DNA of 6,042 bases from Bacillota bacterium (lineage in GTDB: Bacteria; Bacillota; Clostridia; Oscillospirales; QAMX01), in the NCBI GenBank assembly GCA_029778935.1, contig JAKPBM010000139.1:1-6042 (forward strand), in the 5' to 3' direction. Positions within the stretch are counted from its first letter, which is position 1. Each line of letters starts with the position of its first letter. The position numbers and the translations under genes are program-made. Shown piece by piece: positions 1-4,650 of the stretch. The notes beneath the pieces were generated by a model that made no database searches, had not been told where the DNA came from, and worked only from the letters and a program-made list of their open reading frames with translations.

Positions 1-1
1 G

Positions 2-700
2 CCCGCCGCGGTGTACCCTGTTGCGGCAGCAAAGCTCACCGAGGCGATGGCATACCCCTTGCCCGACAAGGACGGTTTTTTTGACGCTTCCGCCGCGGAT
101 ATGGCCGCCGAAAGGGCAAAGGAGGCGGACGTTGTCCTTTGCGGCTGCGGCATCGGGCGGACGGAAGGGGCCTTTGCTTTGGCAAAAGCCGTGCTTTGTG
201 AGGCCTCCTGTCCCGTAATCCTCGACGCCGACGGCATAAATGCGTTTGCGGCGCATATAGATGTATTACGGGAAGAAGCAAAGCGTAAGCCGGTGATCCT
301 GACTCCCCATGACGGCGAACTGGGCAGGCTCCTTGGCCGCCCCGTTCCGGCAGAGTACGACAAAAGGCTCGCGCTGGCCAGGGAAATCGCCGCCGGCTGG
401 GGCGTATTCCTTGTCATGAAGGGGCATAAGACCATCACCGCCGCGCCCGACGGGAAGGCCGTTGTCAACACCAGCGGCAACCCCGGCATGGCCAAAGGAG
501 GCAGCGGCGACGTGCTGGCGGGACTCATTGCCGGGCTGGCCGCCCGAAAAGGGGCGGACCCCTTTACGGCAGCGGCGGCGGCCGTTTACCTGCACGGCAA
601 GGCCGGAGATGCCGCCTGCGCGAAGCTGGGCGAGGTGGGGATGCTGCCTTCGGATATGCTTTCGCTGCTTCCTGAAACGATACAGGCCTGTGTACGATAG
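2..700 (+). CDS. nnrD: ADP/ATP-dependent NAD(P)H-hydrate dehydratase, C-terminal domain (5' end outside window)
   Basis: This is the YjeF C-terminal (ribokinase-like) dehydratase, which restores NADH and NADPH from their hydrated, damaged forms using ADP or ATP in the cytoplasm. The reading frame is open from base 2, and the first visible GTG (11) is internal because family N-terminal sequence is missing. The gene therefore starts upstream, possibly as part of an NnrE-NnrD fusion. About 232 codons are visible. Seen in order are a glycine-rich GCGIGRTEG segment, ILDADGIN, TPHDGELGRLLG (the family usually has TPHPGE, so a Pro is replaced by Asp here), LVMKGHKT, and the diagnostic GNPGMAKGGSGDVLAGLIAG nucleotide-binding/catalytic motif with its Asp. 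The stop is TAG at 698-700, and the lipoprotein gene begins 22 bp later, which suggests co-transcription. Family assignment is secure; the fusion state cannot be seen. Confidence 0.93.
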   Translation, partial: PAAVYPVAAAKLTEAMAYPLPDKDGFFDASAADMAAERAKEADVVLCGCGIGRTEGAFALAKAVLCEASCPVILDADGINAFAAHIDVLREEAKRKPVILTPHDGELGRLLGRPVPAEYDKRLALAREIAAGWGVFLVMKGHKTITAAPDGKAVVNTSGNPGMAKGGSGDVLAGLIAGLAARKGADPFTAAAAAVYLHGKAGDAACAKLGEVGMLPSDMLSLLPETIQACVR

Positions 701-722
701 GCCCAAAAGGGGCAGTGGGGAA

Positions 723-1322
723 ATGCAGCGACTGTCGAAAGCGTGGAAACGGCGCGCGGCGTGGGTACTGGTGTTTCTGTGCGGGCTGTTGTTGGCGTCC
801 TGCGCCAAAAGCGGCTTTGCCGAGGAGGCGAAAATCGCCGAGCGCTATCGGGGCGAAACGTCCTTTTCCGCCAATCTCTCGGTGACTTTGGACCACGGGA
901 ATCACACCACCAGCTACCGCATGACCCATACCTACAAGCACGGGGAAGGCCACGTCATGACGGTGGAAGAGCCGGCCACGCTTTCGGGGCTGGTAATCCG
1001 GGCGGGGGAAGACGATATGTCCCTGGAGTATCAGGGCATGATCTTCACGCCGCAGGACATGGTCGGCACCAGTGCTACGCCGGTCAAACTGCTTCCGGCG
1101 CTGTACCGGGCATGGGGGATGGGTATATCCGAAAACGTCTCCTTTGAAAAGACGGAAAACGGGCGGCTGATTGTGCTGGACATCTTTTCCAAAGTGGACG
1201 GCGACGAGTTTCTGCTTCGCACGTGGTTTGACGAGAGCACTCTGCATCCCACGAAGGCCGAATGCTTTTTCGACGGCCGAAGGGTGATGACCTGCGAATA
1301 CGCCGACGTGGCCGTGGAATAA
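723..1322 (+). CDS. LolA/YdcC-like outer-membrane-lipoprotein-sorting-type lipoprotein
   Basis: A 199-residue exported lipoprotein. The N-terminus has a basic region (K6, K9, R10, R11), a hydrophobic stretch (residues 12-24) and a lipobox L24-A25-S26-C27, so Cys27 is the likely lipidated residue. The mature part starts with residues of the pattern AERYRGETSFSANLSVTLD, then YRMTHTYKHGEG, VTVEEPATLSGLVI, LEYQGMIFTP and a C-terminal ECFFDGRRVMTCEYADV. This alternation of short beta strands resembles LolA/LppX-fold proteins such as Bacillus YdcC and clostridial GerS. That assignment rests on remembered pattern, length and genomic position, not on a search. ATG at 723 is chosen because it gives a clean signal peptide; AAGGGG at 706-711 and GTGGGG at 715-720 are the only purine tracts, with non-ideal spacing. 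YdcC sits between acpS/nnrD and alr/ndoA in related genomes, matching this context. Its function (lipid or lipoprotein handling, or spore germination) is inferred. Confidence 0.8.
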   Translation: MQRLSKAWKRRAAWVLVFLCGLLLASCAKSGFAEEAKIAERYRGETSFSANLSVTLDHGNHTTSYRMTHTYKHGEGHVMTVEEPATLSGLVIRAGEDDMSLEYQGMIFTPQDMVGTSATPVKLLPALYRAWGMGISENVSFEKTENGRLIVLDIFSKVDGDEFLLRTWFDESTLHPTKAECFFDGRRVMTCEYADVAVE

Positions 1323-1339
1323 CTCAAATTGAAGATTTC

Positions 1340-1377
1340 GGCCCCCGCAAGGAAAGGATTGCTTCTTGCGCGGGGCC
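1340..1377 (+). terminator. Strong hairpin after the lipoprotein gene, weak terminator
   Basis: GGCCCCCGCAAG (1340-1351) pairs with CTTGCG plus GGGGCC (1365-1377, C1371 bulged) around a 13-nt loop, giving 12 base pairs just after the stop at 1322. The following bases (TTGGCATTATGG) are not a clean U tract, so termination may be partial. The 3' arm overlaps the -35 element of the promoter described next. Confidence 0.5.
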
Positions 1378-1395
1378 TTGGCATTATGGTATAAT
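1366..1395 (+). promoter_or_regulatory. Sigma-A-type promoter with extended -10, reading toward mazF
   Basis: A perfect TATAAT at 1390-1395 is preceded by TG one base upstream (1387-1388), an extended -10. TTGCGC at 1366-1371, 18 bp upstream, can serve as a -35 element. Transcription would start near 1402, giving mazF a leader of about 430 nt. It is the best promoter match on the + strand between the lipoprotein gene and mazF. This is inference from consensus only. Confidence 0.6.
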
Positions 1396-1405
1396 ACATG
1401 GGACA

Positions 1406-1427
1406 GGGATGAATAAATTCGCATCCC
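1406..1427 (+). other. Hairpin at the 5' end of the predicted leader
   Basis: GGGATG (1406-1411) pairs with CATCCC (1422-1427) around a 10-nt AT-rich loop. It lies within a few bases of the predicted transcription start near 1402, so it could stabilise the 5' end of the transcript. It is followed by GGGGCTTTTCTT, a poor U tract, so a weak terminator is an alternative. Confidence 0.4.
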
Positions 1428-1465
1428 CGGGGCTTTTCTTAGGAAAATCGTTTATATTTTAAAAA

Positions 1466-1490
1466 TAGCGAAAATTCACGTTTTCCGCTA
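1466..1490 (+). other. AT-rich hairpin in the mazF leader
   Basis: TAGCGAAAA (1466-1474) pairs with TTTT-C-CGCTA (1481-1490) with one bulged C, around a 6-nt loop (TTCACG). The stem is nine base pairs, flanked upstream by a run of T and A. It is not followed by a U tract, so it is not a standard terminator. No function is assigned. Confidence 0.4.
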
Positions 1491-1528
1491 AAATGCCTTT
1501 GGGAAGAAGTATTCGCGTTACCGGATTT

Positions 1529-1590
1529 CGCAAAACGGCGGTACCCAAATCAAACGGACCGGAATAGTATAGTTACGGGAGCGCCGTTGC
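1529..1590 (+). other. Long-range stem-loop in the mazF leader
   Basis: AACGGCG (1534-1540) is perfectly complementary to CGCCGTT (1582-1588). A further GC pair is possible outside a two-base bulge (1530-1531 with 1589-1590). The 41-nt enclosed segment has further CCC/GGG complementarity (1544-1546 with 1577-1579). This suggests a folded RNA domain, but pairing is judged by eye only. Confidence 0.4.
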
Positions 1591-1666
1591 AGAAAAAAGG
1601 ACTTGCTGCGGATTTTCTTTCCGAGGGAGGGTTTAAACTCTGCAAAAAGAAGGCAAAATATGTGTA

Positions 1667-1797
1667 GGTGCATAGCTGATGCGTACATCAGCGATGTAGA
1701 ACATCAGCGGATGCAGCTTCGGCGGGATATGCGCGGCCAACGCGCAGGCCGGCCGGAATTAGCCGGCAAGGCAAACCCAGCCGCGCATCCACGCACC
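1667..1797 (+). ncRNA. Candidate structured RNA domain with competing pairings (mazF leader)
   Basis: A dense nest of complementary segments closed by GGTGC (1667-1671) with GCACC (1793-1797). Inside are: GCTGATG (1675-1681) with CATCAGC (1686-1692), tetraloop CGTA; GCGATGT (1691-1697) with ACATC-A-GC (1701-1708); a GC-UUCG-GC mini-stem (1716-1723); TGCGCG (1730-1735) with CGCGCA (1741-1746), loop GCCAA; GCCGGC (1748-1753) with GCCGGC (1762-1767); and a longer 11-bp pairing of 1725-1737 with 1780-1790 (two-base bulge). Several of these exclude each other, as expected of a switch or attenuator. No known RNA family was recognised. It ends 33 bp before the mazF start, and its role is unknown; control of mazF is the obvious inference. 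Confidence 0.45.
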
Positions 1798-1830
1798 ACT
1801 CTATTTTACCGGCGGAGCGTGAAGTTCTCT

Positions 1831-2238
1831 ATGGATCAATCAATTCGACGCGGAGACATCTACTATGCCGATCTGAGTCCCGTCGTCGGAAGCGAGCAAG
1901 GCGGCATACGGCCTGTATTGATTGTCCAGAACGACATGGGAAACAAATACAGTCCAACGGTGATTGCGGCCGCCATTACATCACAAATCAATAAAGCCCG
2001 CCTTCCGACGCATATTGAGCTGTCTGCCAAGACCTACGGGCTCACGAAAGATTCGGTCGTTCTACTCGAGCAAATCAGAACCATTGACAAGCGGCGCCTC
2101 CGTGAAAAAATGGGCCGGCTGGACGAAAAGCTGATGAGCCGCATTGACGAGGCCATCGTTGTCAGTTTTGGTTTGCAAAACGGTTTTGCAGGCAGAACCG
2201 AAGAGAACACAAGGGCGAAAGCAAAGGCAAACGCGTAG
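1831..2238 (+). CDS. mazF: MazF/EndoA-family mRNA interferase toxin, no adjacent antitoxin gene
   Basis: A 135-residue toxin of the PemK/MazF family, closely resembling Bacillus EndoA (NdoA, YdcE), a sequence-specific endoribonuclease that cuts mRNA at UACAU. Visible family segments include [37 protein letters not shown] and [20 protein letters not shown]. The residues equivalent to Bacillus catalytic Arg25 and Thr48 are present as Arg27 and Thr50, so it should be active. Family members of this type usually end near residue 116; this one has about 20 extra residues rich in Lys, Arg and Ala (ending KAKAKANA-like). ATG at 1831 is chosen because the protein matches EndoA from there. No good Shine-Dalgarno is present (GGCGGAG at 1811-1817 is 13 bases away; GAAG at 1821 is weak), so translation may be poor. 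The frame extends upstream to 1603, but that part resembles no protein. The usual CopG-type antitoxin gene is missing upstream. Confidence 0.93.
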   Translation: MDQSIRRGDIYYADLSPVVGSEQGGIRPVLIVQNDMGNKYSPTVIAAAITSQINKARLPTHIELSAKTYGLTKDSVVLLEQIRTIDKRRLREKMGRLDEKLMSRIDEAIVVSFGLQNGFAGRTEENTRAKAKANA

Positions 2239-2251
2239 CGTTCCCTGCGCC

Positions 2252-2271
2252 TTCTCCCTTGTCAGGGGGAA
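2252..2271 (+). promoter_or_regulatory. Hairpin covering the Shine-Dalgarno of the gene at 2278
   Basis: TTCTCCC (2252-2258) can pair over seven positions (one G-T wobble) with GGGGGAA (2265-2271) across a 6-nt loop. GGGGGA (2265-2270) is the ribosome binding site of the ATG at 2278, spaced 7 bases. Ribosomes finishing mazF at 2238 could open it, so translational coupling is possible. Inference from complementarity only. Confidence 0.4.
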
Positions 2272-2277
2272 ACACAA

Positions 2278-2910
2278 ATGAAAAAACGCCGTTTGCTGTT
2301 GCGGCTGGCCAGTGTACTTCTGGCCTGCGTCATCACGGGCGGGATTGTGGCGGTGTACGCCGCCTCCAAGGCGGGCACCGAGTCGGATCCGCTGGTGACG
2401 CTGAGCTACATCGAAAAAGTGTTCCAGCCGCAAATTCTAAACGCGGTAGACGCGGCTGCGGAAGAGGCCATGGAAGTTTCCGAGCAGCAGTTAACGCCGC
2501 TTATCGACGCGTATCTGGCCAGCGTGGACGAGAAAATCGCCGAGCTGACCAAGTCGGCCGGCGGCATCGCCAACGACCCCGCTTTTGTCCAGATGGTGCA
2601 GGACGCCGTGAACAAGAAGCTGTCGGAAATCCAGGTGGTGCAGCCGAGCCAGGACGCCATTTACAAGCTGGTTTCCGTGCCCCAGGGCAAAACCCTGAAG
2701 GCCGGGATTGGCTGTGAAGTCATCCTGCGCTCCGGCGCGGCGACGGTGACAGCTGCCGGATTCAGCAACCTCTCCAAAGCGGGTGCGGCCCTGGCCGCCA
2801 ACACCGCCGTACCGGCCAACAACAGCTTGATTGCCGTGACGGAAGGGGCGTCCCTGAAGGCCACCCAGGCGGTCACGGTGCTGGTCCGCGGTCCGTACAC
2901 GATTCAGTAA
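2278..2910 (+). CDS. Secreted or membrane-anchored protein of unknown function
   Basis: A 210-residue protein I cannot name. It begins with a basic MKKRR and a hydrophobic segment (about 6-28) ending in VYA-A, a possible signal peptidase I site after Ala28. LLAC at 14-17 looks like a lipobox, but the hydrophobic stretch runs on past it, so lipidation is less likely. Residues 40-122 are charged, helical and probably coiled coil (YIEKVFQPQI, EEAMEVSEQQ, VDEKIAELTK, VNKKLSEIQVV). Residues 128-210 form a beta-rich C-terminal domain with YKLVSVPQGKTLKAGIGCEV, ILRSGAATVTAAG and VLVRGPYTI. From memory, a similar VPxGKTL...EIILRSGxATA...VRGxYxI pattern occurs in unnamed exported proteins of Clostridia and relatives; this was not checked. 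It lies 39 bp after mazF and shares its terminator, so the two are probably co-transcribed. A functional link with MazF is not established. Confidence 0.85.
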   Translation: MKKRRLLLRLASVLLACVITGGIVAVYAASKAGTESDPLVTLSYIEKVFQPQILNAVDAAAEEAMEVSEQQLTPLIDAYLASVDEKIAELTKSAGGIANDPAFVQMVQDAVNKKLSEIQVVQPSQDAIYKLVSVPQGKTLKAGIGCEVILRSGAATVTAAGFSNLSKAGAALAANTAVPANNSLIAVTEGASLKATQAVTVLVRGPYTIQ

Positions 2911-2914
2911 AGTA

Positions 2915-2942
2915 AAAAGGCTGACGAAACCGTCAGCCTTTT
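2915..2942 (+). terminator. Bidirectional intrinsic terminator between convergent genes
   Basis: AAAAGGCTGACG (2915-2926) pairs perfectly over 12 positions with CGTCAGCCTTTT (2931-2942), loop AAAC, followed by TATTTTTG on the + strand. On the - strand the hairpin is followed by TTTTTAC, so it can also end the - strand ftsZ/DUF4870 transcript arriving from 2993. Confidence 0.92.
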
Positions 2943-2992
2943 ATTTTTGTGCCGATTTAGGTATGTAACAACCGGGTTCTGCGGGTTTCGGC

Positions 2993-3373
2993 TTATTTAA
3001 TCAGCCGGAACTTGCCGATGACGGGGATTTCCCTAGCCCTGCCGTTGGCCGCGTCGATGAGGAACACGATGGAGACGACAAACAGGAGCAGGCCCAGTAA
3101 GCCGGAAACCAGGCTGATCAGAAGGGAAGCGAAGAAGAAGTTCCAGAAGAACAGCAGGTTGAGAATCAGGGAGACAAACCCCACCACGATGGAGGCTGCG
3201 ACGTCCACCAAAAAGAGCAGCAGGCCCTGGTTGACGTGGAACCGGGCGAATTTGGAGTTGGGCGCGCTGAACAGGGGGATTAGGAACAGCGGACCCAGGT
3301 AGGCGATGCAGGCAACGCCCTTGTTGTTCTGAATGTCCTGTGGATCAAACTCATGGGTATGATCAGCGCCCAT
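2993..3373 (-). CDS. DUF4870/Tic20-like small membrane protein
   Basis: A 126-residue integral membrane protein. After a hydrophilic His/Asp-rich N-terminus (1-18), hydrophobic segments lie at about 20-36, 50-77 and 80-107. The signature SKFARFHVNQGLLLF (40-54) and the C-terminal GRAREIPVIGKFRLIK match the DUF4870 (Tic20-like) family, whose bacterial role is not known. The start is secured by AAGGAGGGG (3380-3388) six bases upstream of the ATG. It lies 31 bp downstream of ftsZ2 on the same strand, so it is likely the last gene of the ftsZ operon, read into the terminator at 2915-2942. Whether it takes part in division is unknown. Confidence 0.85.
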   Translation of the reverse strand: MGADHTHEFDPQDIQNNKGVACIAYLGPLFLIPLFSAPNSKFARFHVNQGLLLFLVDVAASIVVGFVSLILNLLFFWNFFFASLLISLVSGLLGLLLFVVSIVFLIDAANGRAREIPVIGKFRLIK

Positions 3374-3404
3374 TGGGAACCCCTCCTTAAGTAAATTTAT
3401 ATCT

Positions 3405-4502
3405 TTATTTGCTCTGGAACAGCTTCAGCAGGCGCTCGTACTCGTCAGCCAGGCTGTCCTTCTCCGGCTCCTTTTCCGGGGCGGGGGAGGCGGGCTTGGC
3501 CGGGCCGGCGGCCTTCTGGGGGGAAGAGGGAAGGGGATTGGCGGTGTTTTCCGTAAAGCCGGTGGCGATGATGCTGATGCGCACCTCGTCGTTTAAGCTG
3601 TCGTCAATGGCGGCGCCGAAGATGATTACGGCGTCGGGGTGGGCGTTCTCCTGCACAAAGCTGGCCGCCTGGTCGATTTCGGCAAGCTCGATTTCCGGCG
3701 AGCCGATAATGTTGAGCAAAACGCCCCGCGCGCCGCTAATGGAGGTTTCCATCAGCGGGCTTTGCACCGCCATGCGGGCCGCATCGATGGCCTTGTTCTT
3801 GCCGGCGGCCTTGCCGACGCCCATGTGGGCAAAGCCGCTCTGCCGCATGACCGTCTCCACGTCCGCAAAGTCCAGGCTGATAAGGCCCTGCACCGTGATC
3901 AGCTCGTAAATGCTGGCGATGGCCTGTTTTAGGATTTCGTCCGCCACGGCAAAGGCGTTGACGAAGGTGATTTTCTCGTCAGTGACGTATTTCAGCCGCT
4001 CGTTGGGGATGACCAGCAGGGAGTCTACGTGCTTATACAGCTCTCTTATGCCGGCTTCCGCGTGCTGGGCCCGCTTGGCGCCCTCAAACTTGAAGGGGCG
4101 GGTGACGACGCCGATGGTTAAAATGCCCATTTCCTTGGCCAGCTCGGCAATGACCGCCGCAGCGCCCGTGCCCGTGCCGCCGCCCATGCCGGCGGTGATG
4201 AAGAGCAGGTCCGTGTCCGCAAGCAGCGCGCGGATTTCCTCTTTGCTTTCCTCCGCGCAGCGGCGCCCCTTGGTCGGGTCGGCGCCGCAGCCTTTGCCCT
4301 CGCTGATGTGGGGGCCGATTTGCAGCTTGGTAGGGGCCAGGGAGCGGTTGAGCTGCTGCAGGTCGGTGTTGACCGCGATAAACTCGGCCCCTTGCAGGTT
4401 GGCTCTGACCATACGGTCGATCGTGTTGTTGCCGCCGCCGCCGACACCGATGACTTTAATTTTCGTGACGGATTCCTCCGCTGTTTCGAATCGAAGCGCC
4501 AT
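3405..4502 (-). CDS. ftsZ: Second FtsZ (ftsZ2), divergent tandem paralogue
   Basis: A 365-residue tubulin-like GTPase of the FtsZ family, normally the polymer that forms the cytokinetic ring. Seen in order: T1 GGGGNN (21-26), NTD (45-47), T3 GKGCGADP (69-76), T4 GGGTGTG (107-113), RPFKFEG (135-141), NERL (167-170) and T7 SLDFADV (209-215). The T7 Asn conserved in most FtsZs (Asn207 in E. coli) is Ser209 here, while the catalytic Asp211 and Asp214 remain. The usual GAAP after T4 is AAA, and NA after T1 is NT. After residue 317 comes a Pro/Ala/Glu-rich linker, then a tail ending ERLLKLFQSK, which does not match the usual DIPxFLR peptide that binds FtsA, SepF or ZipA. The start has CAGGAGGG (4509-4516) spaced six bases. 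It follows ftsZ1 by 148 bp. It may be a modulator or a specialised FtsZ; a second functional ring protein is also possible. Confidence 0.95.
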   Translation of the reverse strand: MALRFETAEESVTKIKVIGVGGGGNNTIDRMVRANLQGAEFIAVNTDLQQLNRSLAPTKLQIGPHISEGKGCGADPTKGRRCAEESKEEIRALLADTDLLFITAGMGGGTGTGAAAVIAELAKEMGILTIGVVTRPFKFEGAKRAQHAEAGIRELYKHVDSLLVIPNERLKYVTDEKITFVNAFAVADEILKQAIASIYELITVQGLISLDFADVETVMRQSGFAHMGVGKAAGKNKAIDAARMAVQSPLMETSISGARGVLLNIIGSPEIELAEIDQAASFVQENAHPDAVIIFGAAIDDSLNDEVRISIIATGFTENTANPLPSSPQKAAGPAKPASPAPEKEPEKDSLADEYERLLKLFQSK

Positions 4503-4593
4503 CGAAAACCCTCCTGTTCGATTTTACCGCAGGGCCGGTGCTTCAGGAGCCGCTGCCGTTTTCTACTGTGGATGTACGGAAAATATTTGGGTA

Positions 4594-4642
4594 TGGAAAA
4601 TCGGCTGTAAGGACATAGCGCCGCTTACAGCCGTGTTTTCCA
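4594..4642 (-). promoter_or_regulatory. Long intercistronic hairpin between ftsZ1 and ftsZ2
   Basis: Two nested perfect inverted repeats: TGGAAAA (4594-4600) with TTTTCCA (4636-4642), and GGCTGTAAG (4603-4611) with CTTACAGCC (4624-4632), separated by a 2/3-nt internal loop, with a 12-nt apical loop. The stem totals 16 bp. On the - strand it begins eight bases after the ftsZ1 stop. The last stem arm contains TTTTCC, so it could act as an attenuating terminator, but it could equally protect the ftsZ1 mRNA 3' end or be a processing site. It could set a different ftsZ1:ftsZ2 ratio. Confidence 0.55.
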
Positions 4643-4650
4643 GTTTCGGC

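Larger units (their letters stand above)
1323..1830 (+). other. 508-bp gene-free leader or intergenic region upstream of mazF
   Basis: No open frame in this stretch resembles a protein. In particular, there is no CopG/ribbon-helix-helix antitoxin such as NdoAI (about 90 residues) and no remnant of alr in any + strand frame. The left half (1440-1500) is AT-rich and the right half (1700-1790) very GC-rich. It holds a promoter and at least six potential hairpins: 1406-1427, 1466-1490, 1529-1590, 1609-1623, and the cluster at 1667-1797. No motif of the common riboswitches (SAM, TPP, FMN, cobalamin, lysine, T-box, c-di-GMP, purine) nor of tmRNA, RNase P RNA or SRP RNA was recognised. Confidence 0.6.

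Noticed and set aside
564..1424. Antisense 286-codon frame over nnrD and the lipoprotein gene
   Set aside because: Rich in Arg, Pro and His with no domain pattern; it is a shadow of the two genes on the + strand.
1493..1567. 24-codon open frame starting with ATG in the mazF leader
   Set aside because: No ribosome binding site upstream, no resemblance to an antitoxin or leader peptide with repeated codons, and it overlaps the paired segment at 1529-1590.
1603..1830. Upstream in-frame extension of mazF (76 codons)
   Set aside because: EndoA homology begins at the ATG at 1831. The upstream residues resemble no protein, and the DNA is full of inverted repeats, better explained as a leader.
1400..1830. 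Known riboswitch, T-box, tmRNA, RNase P RNA, SRP RNA or 6S RNA in the mazF leader
   Set aside because: None of the conserved sequence motifs of these RNAs could be found by eye. A covariance-model search would be needed to exclude them formally.
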